NCBI GenBank assembly: GCA_036881885.1
Contig: JBAJNL010000006.1
Location: 1 to 42,434, forward strand
Source: JBAJNL01 sp036881885
GTDB taxonomy: Bacteria; Pseudomonadota; Alphaproteobacteria; Holosporales; Hepatobacteraceae
Length of the DNA: 42,434 bases
Direction: 5' to 3'
The translations under genes and the position numbers were made by a program. Below are positions 8,073 to 16,337 of the stretch, one piece after another; position 1 is the stretch's first letter; the number at the start of each line of letters is the position of its first letter. The notes beneath the pieces were generated by a model, which had not been told where the DNA came from, did no database searches, and saw only the letters and a program-made list of their open reading frames with translations.

Positions 8073-8101
8073 TTTGTAAGCCATTTGCCTTAGAAGGTCA
8101 A
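8073..8101 (-). promoter_or_regulatory. Candidate promoter of the Sam-like transporter
   Basis: Read on the minus strand, TTGACC (8101-8096) and TACAAA (8078-8073) are separated by 17 bases. The -10 lies about 33 bases before the ATG at 8040. It indicates independent expression of the transporter. No equally clear promoter for the divergent hub gene was found in the same 105-base gap. Confidence 0.45.
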
Positions 8102-8145
8102 TAAAACAAACGAAAATCAAAGAGACGAACAAAGTGGAGCACAGC

Positions 8146-9984
8146 ATGTCTTTCTTTTTTGCATGGGACACAAAAGAGGCCTCTTTCGATGCTGCAAAAC
8201 ACGCACGCGTGGATCTTGACGTGCTGCATTTGACCCTCACGCAATCAGAAAATGAACCCGCCACAGCCTTGGTGATCACACCCTTGCAGGGCATAACAGC
8301 CGAAAACAAGCAAGCCTTTCTTTCCATCAAAACCAGCCATGGTGATGTGGTGTGTCTTTTTCGCGGCACGTTATACAAAGCACCCGCAAAGAAAGATGCC
8401 CACACCCTTTCCTTTAGCTTGATTGCGCAATCACCCAGCCACCCACAGCAACTGGATGCGCTTTTAGAACAGCACAAACAAAGCGCTTTTTATGATCCGC
8501 TTTTTATTGCGCCCGCGTCTGAAAACGACCCACGCCTTATCACACTTGTACGCCCTGTTCATTTTTATACCGATCGCATCACCCACCAAACGACGCTTTC
8601 TTCTTTGTTTGAAAGCGAAAAGGCGCACGATATCACACACGCTTATGACCAAAAATCTTTTTCGCTTAAGGCACACAAACCACCTCTGGATACCCTTGAC
8701 GTGACCATTGATGCTGAATGGATTCAAAAAGCACACGGCTTTTTATCGCTTAAAAACCCGATCAGACGGCTGTTTCCACAAAAGGCCGTCAGCACGTTTA
8801 CCGGCAAAGCACTGCAAAAAACGTGGCCCAAAGCAGGTACCACACTGGGACGATCGGGCTATTGGATTGCCTCATCAGCCCTTACACAAAACACGCGCCA
8901 CAAACCCCAAACCACACAAATGTGGCTTCACAAAAAAGCACATCGCTTTTGCACGCGCTTAACGCAATCTTTTTTTGATGCACGCCTTGTCATCGGCTGG
9001 ATTTTCAATCAAAAACGAACCGAAAAACTGACCTTTCAACTAAAACATCTTTATCACAACAAAGCGCATACAAGCAGCACCCATCGCACACTGAAGCTGT
9101 CGCTCAAGCGCCCCCTAAGGCGCCTTGCGGCAGAACCTTTTTGGGCACCTTACACAGCCTATACAAAAGGTGAGCGCATGCAGCACCACAACACGTGTTA
9201 CCAGTGCACGGACGACCATCAATCAAGTTATGATTTTGCAAACGACACAAAGTTTTGGACCGTCACGCAAAAGTGGTCTAACGCCCTTCAAAACGCCAAT
9301 ACAACCTCTTTCTTTTTGCTTGATCGCGGCAAAAAGGCCCTGAATTATGCCATTGACCTTGCAAAAAACCAGATGGCCCAAAGTGCACGTTTTGTAAAAC
9401 TTTCGGTTACGCTGCCCCTTGAGGCATTTCACGCCATCACCACAAACGATTCTTTGACACTCAAGTTACCCTTTGCACCCTTTAAGCACGCAACGGGCAA
9501 AATCACGCATTATCAAATGATTTTTGATGGCACCACCGGTGAAAAAACCATACGCGTGACGAGTGCTTTGTGCGCAGGCCGCAAACCTCCACAAAAAATT
9601 TTAGGCGATACCAAAAATACTTATTGCGATGACTATGCCAAAGATTACACACACAACAAGCACACCGTTTTTACAACGCCCGGCGGTCTTTTTTATAACG
9701 ATTTTAAGGCGCAGGTACCGCAAGATGACTATGCCAAGCTGACCTTGCAGCCAGAACATCACTTGCTACAAAGCCTTAAGATACACAACCTACCCGCCCA
9801 ACAAGAAGCAAAGGCCAGCCAACACGCCAAAAAAGAACAGCCCCTGCCTTTTGCGCAGGTGCACACCTTGAACACGCGCCTTTCATTTGCGTTTCAAAAT
9901 TTAATGACAGCCGACAACACAACGCACCACATTGACCTTCAAGACCCCATTCAATGGGCCTCACCACAACAAATAGAGCTTTGA
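8146..9984 (+). CDS. Hub/baseplate-like tail protein with internal carbohydrate-binding-like module
   Basis: A 612-residue protein. The N-terminal ~200 residues resemble the hub-like domain common in alphaproteobacterial prophages: a DLDVLHLTLTQSENEPATAL opening (D.DVL.F.LTQ.EGE.ATL in relatives), LFRGTLYKAP, and HKQSAFYDPLFIAPASENDP, then RPVHFYTDRITHQTTLS. A WPKAGTTLGRSGYW block follows near residue 230. Around residues 331-378 lies a CBM5/12-like pattern, FWAPYTAYTKGERMQHHNTC then YQC..DHQSS and FWT. The C-terminal part is strand-rich and low in similarity to anything I know. ATG 8146 is preferred to GTG 8134 because GGAG then serves as ribosome site. It probably forms part of the tail tip and contacts the target cell. 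Confidence 0.72.
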   Translation: MSFFFAWDTKEASFDAAKHARVDLDVLHLTLTQSENEPATALVITPLQGITAENKQAFLSIKTSHGDVVCLFRGTLYKAPAKKDAHTLSFSLIAQSPSHPQQLDALLEQHKQSAFYDPLFIAPASENDPRLITLVRPVHFYTDRITHQTTLSSLFESEKAHDITHAYDQKSFSLKAHKPPLDTLDVTIDAEWIQKAHGFLSLKNPIRRLFPQKAVSTFTGKALQKTWPKAGTTLGRSGYWIASSALTQNTRHKPQTTQMWLHKKAHRFCTRLTQSFFDARLVIGWIFNQKRTEKLTFQLKHLYHNKAHTSSTHRTLKLSLKRPLRRLAAEPFWAPYTAYTKGERMQHHNTCYQCTDDHQSSYDFANDTKFWTVTQKWSNALQNANTTSFFLLDRGKKALNYAIDLAKNQMAQSARFVKLSVTLPLEAFHAITTNDSLTLKLPFAPFKHATGKITHYQMIFDGTTGEKTIRVTSALCAGRKPPQKILGDTKNTYCDDYAKDYTHNKHTVFTTPGGLFYNDFKAQVPQDDYAKLTLQPEHHLLQSLKIHNLPAQQEAKASQHAKKEQPLPFAQVHTLNTRLSFAFQNLMTADNTTHHIDLQDPIQWASPQQIEL

Positions 9985-9986
9985 CG

Positions 9987-10844
9987 ATGACACCGCTTTT
10001 ACACGATGCACCATACCACGCACCCAGCACCTATGCCTTTAATACCGACATTGCCAAAATGAAGATCGCACCTGAGGAGGCGCTGGATTTTGAAGCACAA
10101 CCGCAAGAGGTGATGCCGCAAGCCTTAAAGATTGATGTTATTTGTAGCCCCAAGTTTTTGCACCACAGCCAAACCACCGCACAACTGATTGTTGATCAAA
10201 AGCCTTTAGAACCTCTCTTGTTATATCAAAAAGAGGCCCTACCTCAAAGCGTACAAGCGTTTTGTGAGCGGGCTGTCTCGCACATTGATATCTTTCTTTC
10301 AAACGAAGGACAGTTTGATTTAAACGATGCAACGCATCCACTTGACGCGCTTGAAACACATGGTTTTGTGATGCCGAAAACTGAAAAACCCCTTTTGCAA
10401 CACACCTTTTGTTTTGAACAACACCCGGTGATCGAGCATCTTTCCACCCATACAAATAAACGCCATCCCCCCGAAACCAAGGGTCACATTGTGCGCCCTT
10501 ATGCAGGTTTGTTTCAAACCGATTTAAAGGCATGCTGTCAGGTTTATTACGAGATCACCGAGGCGTATCCCTCAAAAACCAACATCACTCTTTTAGAGAA
10601 CATCAATCCCTTTACTTTTGACGCGCCCCCATCACCACAAGATGCGGTTGTTTTTTCAATCCCCAACGAACAGCTTTCAGCACAAAACTTAGGGCACGCC
10701 CTGCAAAACGGCGCCTTGAAGCTTAATCTTCGGGAGACAGCATCGGGAGAACACATCACCTATCACTCAACACGCTATCAGCACAAACAAGATGCGGCTT
10801 TTACCGTTACGTTCACCCCCCTTCACCCGGAGATTTTGTCATGA
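9987..10844 (+). CDS. Uncharacterised protein of the tail-tip region
   Basis: A 285-residue soluble protein, no signal peptide, no transmembrane helix, no family recognised. It is rich in short strands and prolines, with an acidic N-terminal third and a strand-rich C terminus (LKLNLRETASGEHITYHS, AAFTVTFTPLHPE). It starts two bases after the hub stop and ends in an ATGA overlap with the small fibre-like gene, so it is co-translated with both. The position between hub and fibre suggests a structural tail-tip or adhesin component. This is inference from context only. Confidence 0.6.
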   Translation: MTPLLHDAPYHAPSTYAFNTDIAKMKIAPEEALDFEAQPQEVMPQALKIDVICSPKFLHHSQTTAQLIVDQKPLEPLLLYQKEALPQSVQAFCERAVSHIDIFLSNEGQFDLNDATHPLDALETHGFVMPKTEKPLLQHTFCFEQHPVIEHLSTHTNKRHPPETKGHIVRPYAGLFQTDLKACCQVYYEITEAYPSKTNITLLENINPFTFDAPPSPQDAVVFSIPNEQLSAQNLGHALQNGALKLNLRETASGEHITYHSTRYQHKQDAAFTVTFTPLHPEILS

Positions 10845-11248
10845 CCTTGACCTTAAGAGCTGAAAAAGGCACCACCTTGACCGCGCAAGAAGTCGATCAA
10901 AACTTTGAAGAGCTTGAAGGCCGTCTTTTACGGCTTGAGGAAGATGTCTTTCAACCAGACACCTTTCAAGACATCACGCAACAGGGCAACCAGATTGTGA
11001 TTCACAGCACATCAGGCAAAACGTTTGGCCCTTTTCACCTGCAAGTCTCACCTTTTTCCATCAAGGGACGGTGGACAAAGCAGACAAGCTATCAACCAAA
11101 CGACTTTGCGCAAAACAAAGAGACGCTTTATGTGTGCACACAAAAACACACAAGCGACGAAACCTTTGCGCAAGATTTAGAAAACGGCTATTGGCAGACA
11201 TGCTTTAAGGCGCCCACACACAGCGAAAACAATCCTTCACGAGAATAA
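10841..11248 (+). CDS. Small fibre-like protein with carbohydrate-binding-like module
   Basis: A 135-residue protein in two parts. The N-terminal segment TLRAEKGTTLTAQEVDQNFE is a recurring phage tail-fibre opening (KG..LT..EVD.NF..L), followed by a short helix. Residues ~75-123 carry a CBM5/12-like pattern: GRWTKQTSYQPNDFAQNKET, then LYVC, HTSDETF and YWQ. Such aromatic-rich modules bind glycans in chitinases and are frequent in phage tail proteins. The gene is ATGA-coupled to its upstream neighbour and followed by the holin after 6 bases. It probably helps receptor recognition; the ligand is unknown. Confidence 0.72.
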   Translation: MTLTLRAEKGTTLTAQEVDQNFEELEGRLLRLEEDVFQPDTFQDITQQGNQIVIHSTSGKTFGPFHLQVSPFSIKGRWTKQTSYQPNDFAQNKETLYVCTQKHTSDETFAQDLENGYWQTCFKAPTHSENNPSRE

Positions 11249-11254
11249 AAAACG

Positions 11255-11791
11255 ATGCATACGCTACCTCTTATTTCGGCAGCCGCAGCTTTAGCGCCCT
11301 TTTTTCCTTCTCTTTTGCACTGGATTGCCGGCAAAGACGGCGAGAAAATGGCAAAGCATATCCTTGATGCCGCCAAAATGACTACAGGTCAAAAAGATCT
11401 GTCAGCCATCACGCAGATCTTTCAAAAGAACCCAGAGGCGCTTTTGTCTTTTCAAAAAACCCTTAAAAAAATGGAACAAACGCACCACATGCAACATGTG
11501 ACCGACAGATTAAGTGCCCGAGAGCGCGACATGTCTTTTGTGCAACATGGCCAAAAAAACACACGCGCCGACATCATGGTGGTTGCCGCAGCTTTTGGTC
11601 TTGTGCTTTGTCTGATCAGCCTTGCACTTTATAAAAGCACACTACCGGGCGAAGCCGTAGGCATTATCTCGACCATTGCAGGCATTTTTGGCGCGTGCCT
11701 TAAAGATGCTTACGCGTTCGAGTTTGGCTCATCGCGCGGCAGCAAAGAAAAAGACTGGCAGGTCAATCATTTTTTAAAGCAGCTTCCTTAA
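11255..11791 (+). CDS. Three-TM holin-like protein (GTA_holin_3TM type)
   Basis: A 178-residue membrane protein. One amphipathic or hydrophobic segment lies near residues 3-25 (LPLISAAAALAPFFPSLLHW), and two strong transmembrane helices near 107-128 (VVAAAFGLVLCLISLALY) and 136-157 (GIISTIAGIFGACLKDAYAF). The C-terminal FEFGSSRGSKEKD tail matches the FGSS.GS..K ending common in phage and GTA holins. It ends the capsid cluster, 8 bases from the convergent lptD stop. A holin would let particles escape by permeabilising the inner membrane, but no endolysin is encoded in the cluster. Confidence 0.72.
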   Translation: MHTLPLISAAAALAPFFPSLLHWIAGKDGEKMAKHILDAAKMTTGQKDLSAITQIFQKNPEALLSFQKTLKKMEQTHHMQHVTDRLSARERDMSFVQHGQKNTRADIMVVAAAFGLVLCLISLALYKSTLPGEAVGIISTIAGIFGACLKDAYAFEFGSSRGSKEKDWQVNHFLKQLP

Positions 11792-11799
11792 AAACTCCC

Positions 11800-14139
11800 T
11801 TAGGGTGATACCTCTCCTGGCACCAGTATTTTATGCTGTTGCACAATGGCATTGTGTGATGCTTTAAGCGACAGATCACGACCCGAGAAATTGGATCCAA
11901 GGTTTTTAAGACCAATGGCAAAGGCAAACGTGTTGTTGGGGCGAATGTCACGCGCCTTGTAAAAAGAGCGTGAAAACTGCACAACACATTTAAAGCACTC
12001 GTTTTGATAAACAATGTCTGCACCAATATTTAAGAGTTTTTTCTCGGTTAGATTATACCCCTGACCCACTTGAATGCCCCAGTGTTTGTGAGGCTTATAG
12101 ACAAGCGAGCTGCTAATCATTTCTTGCGCTTGTTTGCGGTGAAAAGGCAAAAAATCTTCATCAAGCTTTGTATACGCAAGCCCCAAACGAATGTAATCAG
12201 GGCCAAAAAAACCAGAAAACTCGCTAAAACGGGTGCTTAGCCTCTCTCTATCTAAACGAAAGCGATAATCAAGCGACAACCACTCGTACGGGTCAGCCCT
12301 TAAAGAGCCCACCACATCTGAAAACCCTTTTTCAGCACCTGTATACCTGATCACAACACTGGGTTCGGTAAACGTATAGGTTTGCCCTAAAAGAAAGTGT
12401 ATATCCCCCAATGCAAAGCCTTTTAAAAGAAATTTTGATCCATAAACCACGCGCGAGCCTGTGTCGATTTGATCATATCCAGACGAGCGGTTTGTTCTTA
12501 AAAAGGTGCTGTCGTTATACTCAAAAGCTTTGCTGTCACCGACTGGAAAATGCTCTTGCTTTGAAAGCGGCGGGGCTAAAATCACATTTGCAAAGGGCGC
12601 CAGCATAAAAGGCACCTCTTTCAGTTTGAACGGCCAACTGTTGCGAATCCCCACCCGTGGCAATGAGCGCCAACGCGTTGTATAGCTTCGATCAGCTATC
12701 TGCCCTTCCGGTGCAAGCGATGTGTAATACACGTCACCACGCAACGTTGCAAATAATTCACCCATCTGCCCCCAGTCGGTCACATAGGGCAAATGCCATC
12801 CACCATCGACGATCATACGGGTATAGCGATCCCCTAGCGAGCGATTGATTGTTGCAAAGTGCGTTTTAAACTGGGCATAGCTGTTTTGCCACAACGGCGG
12901 CGTTGTGTAATTATACGTTACAAAAGGCACCACATAGGGTGGATCAAGTTTTTTGGTTTCTTCACTTAAATCTTGATAGCCATATCCCGACATTTGTAGA
13001 TAGTCATAGGTTGAAAAACGCTCGATATTTAAATCAGACTCCAAAAAGGGGCGCGACCACTTATCACCTATAATGGGAAGCGATTCAAGCGACCTTAAGT
13101 ACGTCGCATCGCTTGAAAGGTCTGACTTCGCTTGAATGCGCCATTGGTCATTGATGTCGTAGCGCCACTTAAAGAAAACATGCCCCCTTAAAGGTTGCGT
13201 TGTTTTTTTGACATTATCTTGTGTATAAGAAATTTGTTCTGAGATGTTCAAACTGCTTTTAAGATCAAGATCAAAAAAGTGCCCTTTGTGCCTGTAGTCT
13301 GCCCCTGACACAAAGCCACGTTTTGTGGTCACAAAAGGCGTCAGCATCACATCAAAATGTTCAGCTGCAATAAAATAGGGCACCCCCGCAAACGTGCCTA
13401 ATATAGAAGAGGTACCATACTTAGGTGTTAAAAAACCACTGGCTCTTTTGGTGGGAAAACTTAAATAGGGCATATACAGCACGGGTGTGCCCGAAAACTC
13501 AATGTGTGGATCGATATAAATAATTTTTTCTTCGATGCCGTCTTTAATCACTTTGCGTGCTTTGATTTGCCACAAAGGCGGCTGCCTTGGGTTCTCTTTA
13601 CAGGGAAAGCAAGGCGTGTAGGCAGTGTTTTGCAACGTTGTTTGTTTAGACTGGTTGTCTTGCAAAACTTTGCTGGCCACAAAGCGACTTTTATCCTCCA
13701 TTAAAAACCGCACTTGCCTTAGCAAGACCTCTTTAAATTGACCGGTGACTTCGATGTATTCCGCAAAAAAAAGCTGCTCATCTGGCCCTTTGAACCGCAC
13801 ATTGCCTGTTGCAATCAACAGCTCGGTTTTCTCGTTGTAGATCAGCTGATCGGCGCGTATTTCTTCTTGATCACCCTTGGCTTCCACGTGCCCGATAAAC
13901 CGCCAGATGCCCAAAAGACGGTCATACTCAACCACATCTGCATAAAGCAAAAAGGGATCACCTTGCTGCGCTTGCATCTGGCCAGACCGACAAACGGGAC
14001 GCCTTGCCACGTCAGCTTTAAGGCAAAAGACTGGTGCCAAACACACAAACATGATTAGAAAAAAACGAATCAAGTGCAACACACGGCTAATAATGTTTCT
14101 TTTGACCTTCTTCCAAGAAGAGTAGCAAGAGCAGCGCAA
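11800..14139 (-). CDS. lptD: LPS-assembly outer-membrane protein LptD
   Basis: A 779-residue (maximum) LptD, the beta-barrel that inserts lipopolysaccharide into the outer leaflet. The N-terminal part carries the jellyroll (OstA-like) region: LLYADVVEYDRLLGIWRFIG, IRADQLIYNEKTELLIATGN, VRFKGPDEQLFFAEYIEVTG. The LptD signature YTPCFPCKENPRQPPLWQIK, with the paired cysteines, is followed by YMPYLSFPTKRASGFLTPKYG. The rest is barrel strands. The ATG at 14139 overlaps lptG by 53 bases and leaves a long n-region; a GTG at 14082 would give a conventional signal peptide and may be the true start. Its 3' neighbour is the convergent holin gene, not the usual surA. Confidence 0.95.
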   Translation of the reverse strand: MRCSCYSSWKKVKRNIISRVLHLIRFFLIMFVCLAPVFCLKADVARRPVCRSGQMQAQQGDPFLLYADVVEYDRLLGIWRFIGHVEAKGDQEEIRADQLIYNEKTELLIATGNVRFKGPDEQLFFAEYIEVTGQFKEVLLRQVRFLMEDKSRFVASKVLQDNQSKQTTLQNTAYTPCFPCKENPRQPPLWQIKARKVIKDGIEEKIIYIDPHIEFSGTPVLYMPYLSFPTKRASGFLTPKYGTSSILGTFAGVPYFIAAEHFDVMLTPFVTTKRGFVSGADYRHKGHFFDLDLKSSLNISEQISYTQDNVKKTTQPLRGHVFFKWRYDINDQWRIQAKSDLSSDATYLRSLESLPIIGDKWSRPFLESDLNIERFSTYDYLQMSGYGYQDLSEETKKLDPPYVVPFVTYNYTTPPLWQNSYAQFKTHFATINRSLGDRYTRMIVDGGWHLPYVTDWGQMGELFATLRGDVYYTSLAPEGQIADRSYTTRWRSLPRVGIRNSWPFKLKEVPFMLAPFANVILAPPLSKQEHFPVGDSKAFEYNDSTFLRTNRSSGYDQIDTGSRVVYGSKFLLKGFALGDIHFLLGQTYTFTEPSVVIRYTGAEKGFSDVVGSLRADPYEWLSLDYRFRLDRERLSTRFSEFSGFFGPDYIRLGLAYTKLDEDFLPFHRKQAQEMISSSLVYKPHKHWGIQVGQGYNLTEKKLLNIGADIVYQNECFKCVVQFSRSFYKARDIRPNNTFAFAIGLKNLGSNFSGRDLSLKASHNAIVQQHKILVPGEVSP

Positions 14140-15184
14140 ACAAACAAATAAAAACGCTTGGCATCCACGAGGCGAAAAAAACAGTCAAAAGGCTAGCCGC
14201 CCCGAAGGCTTGTAACATTTGTGTCATAAAATAAAACACAAACCCCACAACACACCCAAAGAAAATAAAAAACCACGAGCCATAGCGTTGGTGAAACTGC
14301 AGCCCCATTGCCGCCGCCAAAAGGGTAAAAGCCACACATTCAAGAAGCGATGCCCACAGTTGCTGCCATTTAAAAGCATACATTCTGACCGGCACACCCG
14401 TTTTGTGCAAAAAAGAGATAATCGACGGAAAAGAGAAAAAGTAAATCAGCTCGGGCTTGAAACTTTTTTTGAACAGCTCTTTGAAGTCAATCGAAAAGGG
14501 AAGCGTGACTTTCTCAAACATGGTCACGCCCTCTTCTGCCGAAAAGCGCCAGCCTTCGCGCGCAAGCAAGCCCTCTTTTAAAGGCACAACGGCATTGCTA
14601 AAATAGCTTTCTTTCAGCTTGTTTTCATCAGAAAAAACGTGAAGACTTAAGCCTTTTAAAGGCTCGTTCGGGCTATGCAAACCTTGAATGTGCGCAATAA
14701 AGTAACCATCCTTTTGCTTTTTTTTAATCCAAAGGCCCGATGAAAAAATCCGAAACATCTCGTCTGCTTTTTGCATAGATCCTTGCGCTTCAATCGCATA
14801 ATTTTTACGCAGCAAAAAAACAGACAACGGTTGAAACAATGCAAGATTCAACGCACCCAGCACAAACGCCAGCCCCAAAAAAGGCAAAGAGACCTGCCAA
14901 ATAGAGCGACCTGCGTTATTCAGCACAAGGTATTCGTTTGAAAAACTTAAGCGCCCAAAAACCAAAAGCGCCGACAAAAAAATGAGTAACGGAAAAATCT
15001 GCTCAAGGGTTTGTGGCATCTTCATTAATGCAAGCAGTACTTTATCAACCAACGAAAACGGCACCGCGCGCCTTTGCAATTCAATAAACTCGGCCAATGT
15101 CACAAGCGCTGACACCAAAAAAAGAACGCTTGCAAAATATGACAAGAAAAGACGCGTTATATACCGCGTCCACGTAGAGATCAT
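14087..15184 (-). CDS. lptG: LPS export permease LptG
   Basis: A 365-residue YjgP/YjgQ-family permease. LptF and LptG form the membrane core of the LptB2FG ABC exporter that pulls LPS from the inner membrane into the Lpt bridge. Three N-terminal transmembrane helices (first near residues 10-32), a large periplasmic jellyroll domain and three C-terminal helices are visible. Typical segments are LALMKMPQTLEQIFPLLIFL and LSFSNEYLVLNNAGRSIWQV. The ATG at 15184 lies 3 bases after the lptF stop. The following gene is lptD, so the transcript carries three LPS-export genes. The ATPase gene lptB is not in this window. Confidence 0.92.
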   Translation of the reverse strand: MISTWTRYITRLFLSYFASVLFLVSALVTLAEFIELQRRAVPFSLVDKVLLALMKMPQTLEQIFPLLIFLSALLVFGRLSFSNEYLVLNNAGRSIWQVSLPFLGLAFVLGALNLALFQPLSVFLLRKNYAIEAQGSMQKADEMFRIFSSGLWIKKKQKDGYFIAHIQGLHSPNEPLKGLSLHVFSDENKLKESYFSNAVVPLKEGLLAREGWRFSAEEGVTMFEKVTLPFSIDFKELFKKSFKPELIYFFSFPSIISFLHKTGVPVRMYAFKWQQLWASLLECVAFTLLAAAMGLQFHQRYGSWFFIFFGCVVGFVFYFMTQMLQAFGAASLLTVFFASWMPSVFICLFALLLLLFLEEGQKKHY

Positions 15185-15187
15185 CCT

Positions 15188-16270
15188 TTATGCCTTTCGA
15201 TGCTCAACCAAAAACTGGCGGGCCCTTTGCCACTCATAAAACACCACACAAAGCGGCGCTAACAAAATAAGCAGCGCAAGCACGGGTGCTAAAATGCCAA
15301 ATTTATCGTTCATTTGAAGCACAATCAGCGTTCCCAGCTGCAATCCCATAAACAACGACAACGCAATCAACCCCCGCTTAAACAAGCTGACATGACCAAA
15401 ATAAAGCATCACAATCCCCGCCAACAGCCCAAACGATAGAAAGTAGAAGGGCGCAAACACGCGCTGATACCCTTCAAAAAACGCGTTTCGGGCAAAAGGT
15501 GACGTGCGCGGCACCCGAAAAAGCTCGACGAGAGATCTTTCGTATAGCTTTTTATGCCCTGCTGCCGATGACTTTTCGCGGCGGGACGAAAACGTATAAT
15601 CTTGAAACTGAAAACACGACAGCTTCTCTTTGTCATACATCTGCCTTATGCCTTGTTTAAGCGAAATTTCCATGCCATCTTCTTGCGGGCGCACAAGGGC
15701 CTTTTCGCCCATTAAAAAAATTTTTTCAGGCGCTTGCCGCTCGTCAAACACAACAAGGCCTCCAAATGATCCATCTGCATGACGCTCGCGTGCATACACC
15801 ACAAAGGGACCAATTTTTTTAAACTCGCCCACTTGCACAGCCTTCTCTGAAAAGGATGAGCGCAAAAAGAGCTCTTGCTGTCTAAACTTTTGAAAGGAGA
15901 GGGGCACCAGATAAAGCGTCATTAAACACAAAAACGCACCGCCCAAAAACCCGATGTACACAATGGGCCGCAGTAAAAAGAATGACGAGCACCCCGCACT
16001 TTTAAGCGCAATAAAAACACGCTCGTTTTCATAGCGGCTATACAACATTAAAACGGCCAGAAAAAAAGCAAAGGGTAAAACGAGAACCAAAAGATCTGGC
16101 ATCATCCACATCACAAACCAAAAGAAATCGAAAAAAGACAGGCGCTGGATAACGATAAAAGAAACAAACCGGAAGGATTGTTTAATCCACAGCAAAAAAA
16201 CCATCATGCCGGCCAAAAAGCTTGTAATGCCCAGCAGCTGAAAACTTATAAGACGAAAAATATAAAACAT
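15188..16270 (-). CDS. lptF: LPS export permease LptF
   Basis: A 360-residue YjgP/YjgQ-family permease, partner of LptG. The N terminus (YIFRLISFQLLGITSFLAGM) is the family pattern. The MPDLLVLVLPFAFFLAVLML helix and YSRYENERVFIALKSAGCSS coupling loop follow, then a periplasmic domain with a KKIGPFVVYARERHADGSFG segment, and three C-terminal helices. It opens the lptF-lptG-lptD group and lies 67 bases downstream of radC. That gap holds a weak stem (GCTG...CAGC) followed by a T-rich stretch on the minus strand, but no clear promoter. Confidence 0.92.
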   Translation of the reverse strand: MFYIFRLISFQLLGITSFLAGMMVFLLWIKQSFRFVSFIVIQRLSFFDFFWFVMWMMPDLLVLVLPFAFFLAVLMLYSRYENERVFIALKSAGCSSFFLLRPIVYIGFLGGAFLCLMTLYLVPLSFQKFRQQELFLRSSFSEKAVQVGEFKKIGPFVVYARERHADGSFGGLVVFDERQAPEKIFLMGEKALVRPQEDGMEISLKQGIRQMYDKEKLSCFQFQDYTFSSRREKSSAAGHKKLYERSLVELFRVPRTSPFARNAFFEGYQRVFAPFYFLSFGLLAGIVMLYFGHVSLFKRGLIALSLFMGLQLGTLIVLQMNDKFGILAPVLALLILLAPLCVVFYEWQRARQFLVEHRKA

Positions 16271-16337
16271 AAGCCTGTATTGACGTTTAAACGAAAGCTG
16301 CCCCTAAACAGCAAAGAGTTTTTTAAAAGACAACATC

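Noticed and set aside
7992..8477. Minus-strand open frame of 161 codons over the hub gene start
   Set aside because: It overlaps the Sam-like gene start and the hub N-terminal domain, both supported by family motifs, so it is not a separate gene.
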